From Syntrophorhabdus sp. PtaU1.Bin058 (lineage in GTDB: Bacteria > Desulfobacterota > Syntrophorhabdia > Syntrophorhabdales > Syntrophorhabdaceae): 33,142 bases of DNA. The stretch spans positions 1 through 33,142 of the forward strand of contig MVRS01000219.1 in NCBI GenBank assembly GCA_002067975.1, written 5' to 3'. The position numbers and the translations under genes are program-made. The notes beneath the pieces were generated by a model. The model saw only the letters and a program-made list of their open reading frames with translations. It was not told the origin of the DNA and did no database searches. Positions 9,457 through 17,530 of the stretch are shown piece after piece; the first letter of the stretch is position 1, and every line of letters begins with the position of its first letter.

Positions 9457-9941
9457 TGCTGTGAGAATTTCTCCTTGAGCCTTTTTTCTACCGCGGGGGG
9501 AACGAGGTCCCGGACGCATCCGCCGAAGCCTGCCACTTCCTTGATCGTTCTCGAACTCAGAAAAAAATAATCCTTGCTCGTCATCATAAAGATCGTATCC
9601 ATGTCCTGATTGAGGTTCCTGTTCATCGACGCCATCTGAAACTCGTATTCAAAGTCGCTCATTGCCCGCAATCCCCTTAACACAAATCGCGCGTTGACCT
9701 TCTTCACGTAATCAACGAGCAATCCTTCGAAGGTGTCTATGATCACGTGTTCGTCGTGGTCGATCGCAAGCCCTATAAGCTCCATCCTCTCCTGGACGCT
9801 GAAAAGGGCATTTTTCTCAATGTTGTTGGCAACGGCGATAATGATCCTGTCGAAAAGTTCCAGCCCGCGCGTGAGTATATCCAGATGTCCAAGGGTAATA
9901 GGGTCGAAAGAGCCCGGATACACTGCTATCTTTTTTTTCAT
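9453..9941 (-). CDS. coaD: Phosphopantetheine adenylyltransferase
   Basis: This 162-residue cytoplasmic enzyme transfers AMP from ATP to 4'-phosphopantetheine, giving dephospho-CoA, the fourth of the five steps of coenzyme A synthesis. YPGSFDPITLGH at 8-19 is the nucleotide-binding signature with the conserved His19. RGLRAMSDFEYEFQMASMNR (89-108) and SSRTIKEVAGFGG (about 129-141) complete the active site. The length matches the usual 160. AGGGAG lies six bases before the ATG. It is followed by nfeD with a four-base overlap, and coaBC is four genes downstream, so two CoA genes sit in one transcription unit. Confidence 0.97.
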   Translation of the reverse strand: MKKKIAVYPGSFDPITLGHLDILTRGLELFDRIIIAVANNIEKNALFSVQERMELIGLAIDHDEHVIIDTFEGLLVDYVKKVNARFVLRGLRAMSDFEYEFQMASMNRNLNQDMDTIFMMTSKDYFFLSSRTIKEVAGFGGCVRDLVPPAVEKRLKEKFSQQ

Positions 9942-9965
9942 TGATAACTCCCTGTATAGATTCTA

Positions 9966-10017
9966 ACGGGCAAGCCCGTGGTATTATTCAACACGCACAC
10001 TCTGAAGATGAATAATA
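9966..10017. repeat. Inverted repeats in the rsmD-coaD gap
   Basis: The gap between rsmD and coaD carries two hairpin-forming elements: ACGGGC-AA-GCCCGT at 9966-9979 and TATTATTCA at 9982-9990 paired with TGAATAATA at 10009-10017 around an 18-base spacer. Neither is followed by a T-run in either direction. They could be a regulatory or mRNA-stability element ahead of coaD; no function is shown by the sequence. Confidence 0.5.
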
Positions 10018-10036
10018 AGAACACCCACCCGCGTCT

Positions 10037-10606
10037 TCAGGATGTGATACGCGGTTCAAGTATTGTAATAACCGTATCGCCATATCTCCTCGTTGTAACT
10101 TCGGTCAATCCTTCTTTGCATGAGGAATCCAGACGTTCTCTTTTCGAGTACTCCAGGAGAATTGTGGCATTCCGGCTATACACTGCGTGGGTTTTCAATA
10201 ACCCCATCGTTTCCTCGATGTACCCTTTCTCATAGGGAGGATCCATAAAGATAATGTCGTAACAGGACTTTCTCCCGTGCAGCAAAGGGATTGCATATCT
10301 TACATCCATATAGAGTACTTGGCAATATTTATTTATCGACAGTAGGACCGCGTTCTCCTTCAACCGGCCGGCCATTGCCCCGGAGTTTTCAACGCACGTC
10401 GCCTCCGCCGCTCCCCTGCTTATCGCCTCAACGGAAAATGAGCCTGATCCGGCGTAGAGATCGAGCACCCTCTTCCCTTTTACATCGCCGATAATGTTGA
10501 ATATCGCTTCCCTTACCTTCGAGGAGGTATACCGCGCGACACCGCCTTTGAGCGTCGCAATGCTTCTTCCCTTTAAATAGCCTCCCGTTATCCGCAATTT
10601 CTGCAT
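10037..10606 (-). CDS. rsmD: 16S rRNA (guanine966-N2)-methyltransferase
   Basis: This 189-residue SAM-dependent enzyme methylates G966 of 16S rRNA in the 30S subunit. RITGGYLKGR opens the protein, TSSKVREAIFNIIG (27-40) is the family-specific stretch, VLDLYAGSGSF (47-57) binds SAM, and DPPY (122-125) is the catalytic motif of N2/N6 methylases. The length is normal. It is often next to coaD in bacteria, as here, where coaD follows after a 95-base gap with inverted repeats. A GGGA site lies about eight bases before the ATG, and the upstream ATPase gene ends 35 bases away. Confidence 0.95.
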   Translation of the reverse strand: MQKLRITGGYLKGRSIATLKGGVARYTSSKVREAIFNIIGDVKGKRVLDLYAGSGSFSVEAISRGAAEATCVENSGAMAGRLKENAVLLSINKYCQVLYMDVRYAIPLLHGRKSCYDIIFMDPPYEKGYIEETMGLLKTHAVYSRNATILLEYSKRERLDSSCKEGLTEVTTRRYGDTVITILEPRITS

Positions 10607-10641
10607 CTGTTATTCCCGATCTTTTCAGCCATGGGCCATAT

Positions 10642-11586
10642 TTATTCAAAAAGCCTTTTCGCCACCTCTTCGATCCTCTCCAATCCCTTTATCTCATATG
10701 GGGAAAGGTGGAGAAGAATGATGTTCTTCCCGCCGTACGTGGCCATGATCAGCCGGATATAGTGCTCCTGCATCTCTTTACGCATCCTGTGGAATTCACA
10801 ATCCTCATCTTTCACAACATTATTGATAATGATATTTTCAACTGCCAGGCGGTTCTCCTCAAGCTCTTTTATCACCCTCTCCGTCAACCTTACACCGAGG
10901 GCCTCCGGTATGGTCACCAGAAGATACTTCACCGCCTCCCCGTTCCTTATGAAGGCTACGATCCGCTCTGCCAGGGCCTCCCAGCTTGCGATGATCTCCA
11001 GCAGCGTCCTCTTCGAATCATTGAGCTTCAGCGTGTTCTTCAGTTTTTCAAAATGGCTGTAGATATTCATATAGAACTTCGTTGCGGCCTCCATGTGGGC
11101 GAGAAAAAGCTCGGGCAGCTTTAAGAGCCTCAGTGTATGCCCTGCCGGGGCCGTATCCCATACGACGACATCATAGGTGCCGCCTTCCACAAGTTCCATG
11201 ATGAAATTCAGCATGTATTCCTCTTCTATGCCCGGCGCAGTCCCGATGTAATCGACGAAATCATAATCCACGCTGGCGAAGGAGGAGACTACTTCGTAGA
11301 TCTCCGGGCCGAACCTCTCTTTCCACCGTTTGAGAACGATCTCGGAGGAGACTTCAAGACCGTACAGCTCGTACTGATCGTGCACCCTCCTTTCCCGGTC
11401 TCCGACGGCAATATCGAAGATGTCCGAGAGCGAAGGCGTCGGATCGCTGGAGATAACAAGCACCTTCTTCCCTTCCATGGCAATCTTCAGGGCAATCGCG
11501 GAGGCGCAGGTTGTCTTGCCTACGCCGCCCTTGCCTCCTACCATAATAAGCTTCACTCCGGGGTCGGTTATGCGAACAAGTCCCAT
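10642..11586 (-). CDS. ArsA/GET3-family ATPase, single domain
   Basis: This 314-residue soluble ATPase has the deviant Walker A motif GGKGGVGKTT at 17-26, SSDPTPSLSDIF (46-57) in place of the usual DPAHSLSD, and the switch II sequence DTAPAGHTLRLLKLPE (144-159), all typical of the ArsA/GET3 family. It has one ATPase domain, so it would act as a dimer. The zinc and dimer motif CxxC near the C-terminus is here Cys263-x2-His266, followed by the conserved Arg and Gln pattern. No arsB or arsR is present, so arsenite efflux is not supported; a chaperone-like role is possible. It is the first gene of the minus-strand run and is divergent from hypA. Confidence 0.88.
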   Translation of the reverse strand: MGLVRITDPGVKLIMVGGKGGVGKTTCASAIALKIAMEGKKVLVISSDPTPSLSDIFDIAVGDRERRVHDQYELYGLEVSSEIVLKRWKERFGPEIYEVVSSFASVDYDFVDYIGTAPGIEEEYMLNFIMELVEGGTYDVVVWDTAPAGHTLRLLKLPELFLAHMEAATKFYMNIYSHFEKLKNTLKLNDSKRTLLEIIASWEALAERIVAFIRNGEAVKYLLVTIPEALGVRLTERVIKELEENRLAVENIIINNVVKDEDCEFHRMRKEMQEHYIRLIMATYGGKNIILLHLSPYEIKGLERIEEVAKRLFE

Positions 11587-11735
11587 ATCTCTATTCCTCT
11601 ATACTCATGATACCACTTCAGGTATGAAAAAGCATCTGATAGCTGTCAGCCGACAGCCGCCGGATATTTTTGTATTCCAAACTAAGCCCTTATCTGCTAT
11701 ATATTTCGGACGGAATTCTTTATCAGGGGTATACT
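11587..11735. promoter_or_regulatory. Divergent control region between the ArsA/GET3-like gene and hypA
   Basis: The 149 bases between the two divergent starts contain an extended -10 element TG-C-TATATA at 11695-11703 pointing towards hypA, with no good -35, and the hairpin GCTGTC-AGCC-GACAGC at 11642-11657. A short inverted repeat ATACC/GGTAT lies at 11610-11625. The promoter reading is weak; the hairpin is clear but its role is unknown. Confidence 0.35.
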
Positions 11736-12149
11736 ATGCATGAGTGGGCGCTTGCAGAGTCGGTGATCACCGCCGTTGTTGACGAAATCAGGTTGAACAA
11801 CATACGCAAGGTCACGAAGGTGGATGTAAAGGTCGGCGAGTTGCAGCAGATTGACATCGAAATATTCCGGTTCGCACTCGAAAACGTTATGAAGGCCTAT
11901 GAGCTTGTCCTGGACAGCGATGCCGTGAGGATTGAGATTGAAAAAAATATCCTCCGTTGCGAGGTCTGCGGCAAGACCTGGAGCTTTGACGATGCGAGCT
12001 GCAGGCCGGGAGAAGATGAAGCAGAGGCCATCCACTTCATCCCGGAGATCGCGCACGTGTATATCCGGTGTCCTGAATGTTCCAGTCCTGACTTCGAGAT
12101 CGTAAAAGGACGCGGGGTCTGGATAGAGGCCATAGAGGGCGAGCACTGA
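11736..12149 (+). CDS. hypA: Hydrogenase nickel-insertion chaperone HypA
   Basis: This 137-residue protein binds nickel and passes it to the hydrogenase large subunit before protease cleavage. I chose the ATG at 11736 because it gives the conserved MHEWALAESVI start, where His2 is the nickel ligand; AGGGG precedes it. The zinc site is CEVC and CPEC (CxxC pairs) separated by about 34 residues, longer than in the 113-residue E. coli protein and similar to archaeal HypA. The next gene starts on the A of its stop codon (TGATG), so the two are translationally coupled. It lies about 6 kb from the hydrogenase genes of the same window. Confidence 0.95.
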   Translation: MHEWALAESVITAVVDEIRLNNIRKVTKVDVKVGELQQIDIEIFRFALENVMKAYELVLDSDAVRIEIEKNILRCEVCGKTWSFDDASCRPGEDEAEAIHFIPEIAHVYIRCPECSSPDFEIVKGRGVWIEAIEGEH

Positions 12150-12868
12150 TGGACCCGAGGCTGCATATCATCGACAAACGGCTTCAGGACATAAAGAGGA
12201 TCATTGCCGTATCCGGAGGCAAGGGAGGGACGGGCAAGAGTTCCGTTGCATCGGTCCTGGCCCTTGCGCTCGCAAAAGAGGGATACAGGACAGGTCTTTT
12301 AGACCTCGATTTCGGGGGACCGTCCGCTCACGTTATACTCGGCGTTGAAGGTCTCTTCCCGGAAGAGGACAAGGGGCTCATACCGCCGGATGCGAGTGGT
12401 ATCCGGTTCATGTCGATCATCTATTTTACCGGCGACAACCCTGCGCCGCTGCGGGGTAAAGAGATCTCCAACGCGATCATCGAGCTCCTTGCGGTAACCC
12501 TCTGGGGCGAACTGGATTTTCTTATCATCGATATGCCGCCCGGGATGGCGGACACAGCCCTCGACGTGATACGGCTTATCAAGCGAATGGAATTTATCCT
12601 CGTCACTACCCCCTCAAAGCTGGCCACAGAGGTAACAAAAAGAGAACTTGCCATCCTGCAGGAACTCCGTCTTCCGGTCCTGGGCCTTATTGAAAATATG
12701 CTTACAGGGCAACGTGCGGGCACGGCCGCCAAGGTCGCCGGAGACCGGACCGCGTTCCTCGGGTCAATCGATTTCGACAGTACCCTTGAACATGCCATCG
12801 GCGACGTCGATAAACTGCTGCAGACGGGATTTGCGAAGCAGTTGTCTTTATGTCACCCCTTTAAGTAA
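12149..12868 (+). CDS. Mrp/MinD-type P-loop ATPase, probable atypical HypB partner of HypA
   Basis: This 239-residue ATPase has a deviant Walker A motif SGGKGGTGKSS (22-32), LDLDFGGPS (56-64), and DMPPGMADTALD (about 128-139) in switch II, placing it in the Mrp/NBP35/MinD group. It lacks the Mrp CxxC and the GTPase motifs of ordinary HypB. It overlaps hypA by one base. In Thermococcus an Mrp-type ATPase encoded beside hypA (HypB-AT) assists nickel loading of HypA; stretches here such as PLRGKEISNAIIELL and the opening DPRL resemble that protein as I recall it. An iron-sulfur Mrp role is the alternative. It meets the formate dehydrogenase gene tail to tail with a 16-base overlap. Confidence 0.85.
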   Translation: MDPRLHIIDKRLQDIKRIIAVSGGKGGTGKSSVASVLALALAKEGYRTGLLDLDFGGPSAHVILGVEGLFPEEDKGLIPPDASGIRFMSIIYFTGDNPAPLRGKEISNAIIELLAVTLWGELDFLIIDMPPGMADTALDVIRLIKRMEFILVTTPSKLATEVTKRELAILQELRLPVLGLIENMLTGQRAGTAAKVAGDRTAFLGSIDFDSTLEHAIGDVDKLLQTGFAKQLSLCHPFK

Positions 12869-14724
12869 GGAGCTCCGGGAAGGAAAACGGAAGGCGCGTA
12901 CTGCCTGTAAAACCTCTTTATGGTCCTGTCACATTCAGGACACGCGTAACCGGGGTCGCAGTGTCTCATAAACTCGTCCCTGAAATATTTCAGAACCGTG
13001 GTGAGCGGCAACAGGGGCGATTGTCCGAGGGCACAGAGTGAAGCCTTTTTCATCAATTGAGCCTTTTCGATCATCCTGTCTATATCTCCGGGGACCGCTT
13101 CCCTCATTGCAAATTTCTTTGCAAGGTAATGGAGGTGTGATGTCCCTACCCTGCAGGGCACACACTGGCCGCATGATTCGTGCTCAAAGAAACTGAGGAT
13201 ATTGAGGAGAAAATCGACGGCGCAGGTATCCTCGTCGCAGACAAGGACAACGCCGGAACCGAGTGTGACACCGGCCTGCACTGTCCGGTCTATATCGAGG
13301 GGGAGGTCAAGGAGGTCCTTTCCCAGGATCCCGCCGGCAGCGCCTCCGACCTGTGCGAACTTAAAGGACTTGCCCTCTTTGACCCCCTCGCCGTAGACAT
13401 CGATGATCTCACGAAGGGTTGTTCCCATGGGGAGCTCGACGAGACCGACCCGCTTCATCCTGCCCGACAGACAGTAGAGCTTGGTCCCCGAACACTGCCC
13501 TGTTCCAACGGATCTATACCAGTCCGCGCCGCGCTCGATTATCATCGGCACCGATGCATATGTCTCAACGTTGTTGACGTTTGACGGCAGACCCATGAAA
13601 CCCGCACCCGCGGGGAACGGCGGCCTGAACCGCGGATAACCCCTCTTCCCCTCCATTGAGTTGATCAGCGACGATTCTTCACCGCAGACGTAAGCGCCTC
13701 CGCCTTCCTTGATGGAGATATCAAAACCGAAGGCGGAACCGGCGATGCGCCTCCCCAGTATGCCTCTCTCCTTTGCCTGGCCTATCGCCCTCTGAAGCCG
13801 TTCGATCGCACGTCTGAACTCCCCTCTCACGTATATGTAACCGAGGCTTGCGCCTGTGGCATACCCGCATATGAGCATCCCTTCGAGGATCATGTGGGGA
13901 TCCTCTTCCATGAGTATCCTGTCCTTGTAGGTGCCCGGCTCTCCTTCGTCGGCGTTGCAGATAATACATTTCTGCATATCGCCCTTTGGCATGAAAGACC
14001 ATTTGAGGCCTGCCGGAAAACCTGCACCGCCCCTTCCCCTCAGGCCTGAATCCTTTACGATATCGATGACCTCTTCGGACGTGTACTCCCTGACGGCCTT
14101 TCCGATCGCATTATAACCGCCGCTTTCGATGTAGCTGTCAATGCTTAAGGGATCTATCTTCCCGATCTTTTCGAGGAGCCTTCGGGTCTGACGGTCATCA
14201 TTGATAATGCATGTCCTTGCCTCTATCTCGGGGCCGTATTCCTCACCGAAAACGGGCCTTCCGGATCGGTAGCTTTCAAAGATCTCCTTTATCTTCTCCC
14301 GGGTGAGATTGCCGTGGATATCATAGTTGATCATCATTGCAGGGGCAACGGAGCAGACGCCGAGACATTCGCACGTTTCAAGGTAAAACAATCCGTCAGG
14401 CGTTGCCTCGCCGGGTTTTATCCCGAGATGTTCCTCGATATGGTCAAAGACCGTCCGTGCGCCCATCACGTGGCAGGGTCCCGATCTGCAAACACGGACG
14501 ACAAAAGGCGCCCGCGGGCTTGTCCCGAACATCCTGTAGAATCCGACAAAACCGCCGACAGCGCTTTTGGGGATATCGGTCAGCTCCGCGACCTTTGCAA
14601 GCGTATCCAGGTCAAGCTGATTTTTTCCGGAGAGATACTCGAGGTCGCGCAGTATGTACATGAGGTGCTCCCTCGCGCCGCCTCTCCTTTCTATGACTCT
14701 TTTTATGTCCTCTGTCGTTATCAT
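12853..14724 (-). CDS. NuoE-NuoF fusion, NAD-binding beta subunit of formate dehydrogenase
   Basis: This 623-residue iron-sulfur flavoprotein passes electrons between its partner and NAD+. Residues 1-160 are NuoE-like with a [2Fe-2S] site C79-x4-C84 and C120-x3-C124. Residues about 190-600 are NuoF-like: GLRGRGGAGFPAGLKW (227-242) and GGGAYVCGEESSL bind FMN and NADH, and C518-x2-C521-x2-C524 with C564 holds a [4Fe-4S] cluster. A short C-terminal tail adds Cys589, Cys595 and Cys598. I chose the ATG at 14724, 13 bases after the fdhA stop; a longer reading would run into fdhA. The same fused design is known in the beta subunit of soluble NAD-dependent formate dehydrogenases. Confidence 0.92.
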   Translation of the reverse strand: MITTEDIKRVIERRGGAREHLMYILRDLEYLSGKNQLDLDTLAKVAELTDIPKSAVGGFVGFYRMFGTSPRAPFVVRVCRSGPCHVMGARTVFDHIEEHLGIKPGEATPDGLFYLETCECLGVCSVAPAMMINYDIHGNLTREKIKEIFESYRSGRPVFGEEYGPEIEARTCIINDDRQTRRLLEKIGKIDPLSIDSYIESGGYNAIGKAVREYTSEEVIDIVKDSGLRGRGGAGFPAGLKWSFMPKGDMQKCIICNADEGEPGTYKDRILMEEDPHMILEGMLICGYATGASLGYIYVRGEFRRAIERLQRAIGQAKERGILGRRIAGSAFGFDISIKEGGGAYVCGEESSLINSMEGKRGYPRFRPPFPAGAGFMGLPSNVNNVETYASVPMIIERGADWYRSVGTGQCSGTKLYCLSGRMKRVGLVELPMGTTLREIIDVYGEGVKEGKSFKFAQVGGAAGGILGKDLLDLPLDIDRTVQAGVTLGSGVVLVCDEDTCAVDFLLNILSFFEHESCGQCVPCRVGTSHLHYLAKKFAMREAVPGDIDRMIEKAQLMKKASLCALGQSPLLPLTTVLKYFRDEFMRHCDPGYACPECDRTIKRFYRQYAPSVFLPGAPYLKG

Positions 14725-14737
14725 CTCTGTCGCCGCT

Positions 14738-17437
14738 TCACTGATAGATCTTCTCAATCCTGCATGAGCAGACCTTGTACTCCGGGATCTTGCACGTTGG
14801 GTCAAGGGCATCGATGGTAAGCTTGTTTGCGGCCGCCTCGTAGAAGTGAAAAGGGATAAAGACCATGTTGGGTTTCGATCTTTCGGTTACCCTCGCCTTT
14901 ATCCGGATGCTGCCCCTCCTCGAGGATACCGATATTACCTCGCCGTCGCCGATATTATAGTTCTTTGCATCGTTGGGGTTTATTTCAACAAACCCTTCCG
15001 GCACAAGCTCATCAAGCACCTTCGAGTTTCTCGTCATGGTCCCGGTATGGAAATGCTCAAGCAGGCGGCCCGTTGTCAATATCATCGGGTATTCAGCGTC
15101 TGTCCCCTCTGCCGGCGGGGTATATTCTACGGCCGTAAAGAGCCCGGGACCGCGGGGGAACCTGTCTTTGTGAAGATACTGGGTCCCCGGATGCCCCGTT
15201 GTGGGACAGGGCCACTGTATGAGTTCCCTTTCTATCCTTTCATAGGTAATCCCTGCATAGGATGGGGTAACGGTCCGCATCTCCTCGAAGATGTCCTCAG
15301 GTCCCCTGTAATCCCATTTTGCCCCCATGCGTTTCGCTATCCCGGCAGTGATCCACCAGTCGTCCCTCGCGTCACCCCATGACGGGAGGACCCGGTGCAT
15401 GGGCTGCACCCTTCTTTCAGTGTTGGTTATCGTCCCCTTCTTCTCGATAAATGCGGAGGCCGGCAGGACCACATCGGCGTACCGGGCCGTCTCCGTGAAG
15501 AATATATCCTGGACAACCAGGAAATCGAGTGCCCCCAGCGCCTCAATGACGTGGTGCTGGTTCGGGTCGGACATAACAGGGTTTTCACCCATCGCGTATA
15601 TGGCCCTCACCTGTCCCCCGATTGCCGCGTTGAGCATCTCAACGACCGTCAGTCCGGGTTTGACCGGCAGCCCCGTAACGCCCCATGCCTCTTCAAACCG
15701 TGCCCTGTTCTCTTCGTCCGTCACAGACTGGTATGCCGGATATGACAGGGGAAGCGCGCCCATATCGCAGGCGCCCTGAACATTGTTCTGGCCCCGAAGC
15801 GGGTTTACCCCGCCGCCGGGGACACCGATATTGCCGAGCAGCATCTGGAGGTTTGCGGTTGACTTGACGCCGTTCACACCGGATACAAACTGTGTGATGC
15901 CCATGGAGTAATAGAGTGCCATCGGTTTCAGCCTTGCCATGAGCCGGGCTGCCTTCGGAATGTCTTCAGGGTTATCCAACCCACAGACCTCTGCCACGAA
16001 TTCAGGGGTATATTTTTCAAGGGTCCCGGCAAGTTCTTGAAAACCTTCGGTCCTGCCTGCAACAAACCCCTTATCGTACAGCCCTTCTTCTATCAGGACA
16101 TGCATCAGACCGTTGAGTATCGCAATGTTCGTACCGGGTTTGACCTGGAAATAGTAGTCCGCATACCTTGAAAGCTCGATCCTTCTGGGGTCGGCAACGA
16201 TCAGCCCTTTGCCTTTATTGATAACCGCATCCTTGATCATCGAGCCGAGGACAGGGTGGTTCTCCGTCGTATTGGAACCGATCACCAGGAAACCGTCGCT
16301 GAGGGGTACTTCCCTGATAGAATTCGTCATTGCCCCGGAACCGAATACAGCCGCCAGACCGGCGACGGTTGAGCTGTGACAGAGACGGGCGCAGTGATCG
16401 ACGTTATTCGTCCCGATCACTGCGCGCATGAACTTCTGCATCAGGTAGTTTTCCTCGTTTGTACACTTTGCCGAGGACAGCGCGGCAATCGAATCGGGGC
16501 CGTGTCTTCTCCTTATCTCCATAAGCTTATTGGCAACGAGATCGAGCGCCTCATCCCAGGTCGTCTCCCCGAATACCCCGTTTTCCCTGATAAGGGGTCT
16601 TGAAAGCCTCTTCGGATTCTGTACAAAATCAAAACCGAACCTTCCCTTCACACAGAGATGTCCCCTGTTCGGACCGTCCTCATTCCCCATGGCCTTTACG
16701 AGCAGGCCTTCCTTGTTTTTATAAAAATCTATCTTGCACCCGATGCCGCAGTATACGCAGATGCTCGATTCCTTCTCAAGCTCCCATGCCTGACCCCTGC
16801 CAAGAACCGTCCGGAACGACAGGGCGCCGGTGGGGCATAACTGGACGCAGGTACCGCATTTCACACAACCGGAGTCCCCGATCTTTGCAAAGAGGTCCGA
16901 CGTGAGGCAGGTGCGGCTTCCCCTGTCGGCGAAATCCCAGACGTTGGATACCTGTATCTCGGCACAGGCCTTAATGCACCTTCCGCAGAGCACACACCTG
17001 TTCTCGTTCCTCTTCAGCCCCTCGCTTGTTTCATAATCAACGACACGGTTACGGCGGGGATACTCCTCGGGTACCTGTTCGATATTATACATGTTTACAA
17101 GGGCTTGCAGCTCACATTCACCGTTGGCATCGCAATAGAAACAGTTATGGTCGCCCTCGGCAAGAAGAAGCTTCAATATCCCCTTTCTGATCTCCGCTAT
17201 CTCATCGTCTTCTGTAACAACCCTCATCCCGTCCGCAACGGGCTCGGTACAGGAAGCCTTCAGCATCGTCTCATTGACCCGTACGATACATATCCGGCAG
17301 GCGCCTGTCCTGCTTATCCTTGGATGGTAACAGAGATGGGGCACCCGAATACCATTCCTTAAAGCCGCCTCCAGGATGGTCTGGCCCTTTCCCGCAATGC
17401 ATTCCTTTCCGTTAATCGATAGTCTGACCTCATCCAC
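14738..17437 (-). CDS. fdhA: NAD-dependent formate dehydrogenase, catalytic alpha subunit (cysteine type)
   Basis: This 899-residue Mo/W-bis-MGD enzyme oxidises formate to CO2 or does the reverse. It starts with a NuoG-like part: [2Fe-2S] (C36, C47, C50, C63), the His-ligand cluster (H97, C99, C102, C108) and two [4Fe-4S] sets (C148-C158 and C191-C201). The catalytic domain follows with [4Fe-4S] C227, C230, C234, C262, Lys264, and Cys353-His354 in ARLCHSS at the metal-ligand position, where many relatives carry selenocysteine. The C-terminal dinucleotide domain starts near 770. The start is GTG, with AAGGGG about seven bases upstream. The NuoEF-like partner follows. Periplasmic export is not indicated, so it is cytoplasmic. 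Confidence 0.93.
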   Translation of the reverse strand: MDEVRLSINGKECIAGKGQTILEAALRNGIRVPHLCYHPRISRTGACRICIVRVNETMLKASCTEPVADGMRVVTEDDEIAEIRKGILKLLLAEGDHNCFYCDANGECELQALVNMYNIEQVPEEYPRRNRVVDYETSEGLKRNENRCVLCGRCIKACAEIQVSNVWDFADRGSRTCLTSDLFAKIGDSGCVKCGTCVQLCPTGALSFRTVLGRGQAWELEKESSICVYCGIGCKIDFYKNKEGLLVKAMGNEDGPNRGHLCVKGRFGFDFVQNPKRLSRPLIRENGVFGETTWDEALDLVANKLMEIRRRHGPDSIAALSSAKCTNEENYLMQKFMRAVIGTNNVDHCARLCHSSTVAGLAAVFGSGAMTNSIREVPLSDGFLVIGSNTTENHPVLGSMIKDAVINKGKGLIVADPRRIELSRYADYYFQVKPGTNIAILNGLMHVLIEEGLYDKGFVAGRTEGFQELAGTLEKYTPEFVAEVCGLDNPEDIPKAARLMARLKPMALYYSMGITQFVSGVNGVKSTANLQMLLGNIGVPGGGVNPLRGQNNVQGACDMGALPLSYPAYQSVTDEENRARFEEAWGVTGLPVKPGLTVVEMLNAAIGGQVRAIYAMGENPVMSDPNQHHVIEALGALDFLVVQDIFFTETARYADVVLPASAFIEKKGTITNTERRVQPMHRVLPSWGDARDDWWITAGIAKRMGAKWDYRGPEDIFEEMRTVTPSYAGITYERIERELIQWPCPTTGHPGTQYLHKDRFPRGPGLFTAVEYTPPAEGTDAEYPMILTTGRLLEHFHTGTMTRNSKVLDELVPEGFVEINPNDAKNYNIGDGEVISVSSRRGSIRIKARVTERSKPNMVFIPFHFYEAAANKLTIDALDPTCKIPEYKVCSCRIEKIYQ

Positions 17438-17469
17438 GGTGAGACCCCTTCAAACCCTCTCTATGTCTT

Positions 17470-17498
17470 TTCATACATGGGGGGGTCGAAAAAGTCAA
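17470..17498 (-). promoter_or_regulatory. Predicted sigma-70 promoter of the formate dehydrogenase operon
   Basis: Read on the minus strand, TTGACT (17498-17493) and TATGAA (17475-17470) are 17 bases apart. Transcription would begin near 17463, leaving a leader of about 26 bases before the GTG of fdhA. Four of six bases match in the -10 box and five of six in the -35 box. Confidence 0.5.
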
Positions 17499-17530
17499 AG
17501 GAAAAAATTCACAATACCGAACTATTTTAT

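Noticed and set aside
9942-10036. A separate promoter for coaD (TTGAAT and TAGAAT)
   Set aside because: The spacer is 20 bases and is filled by a GC hairpin; too far from consensus to report as a promoter.
10642-11586. An arsenite efflux role for the ArsA-like ATPase
   Set aside because: There is no arsB, arsD or arsR in the window and the metal-binding cysteines of ArsA are not seen.
11736-12149. The longer hypA reading that starts at 11670
   Set aside because: HypA needs MHE at its N-terminus for nickel binding; the extension would bury it, so the ATG at 11736 is used.
12853-14811. The longer NuoE-NuoF reading that begins inside fdhA
   Set aside because: Its first 29 residues are arginine-rich and lie within the fdhA coding region; the ATG at 14724 just after the fdhA stop is better.
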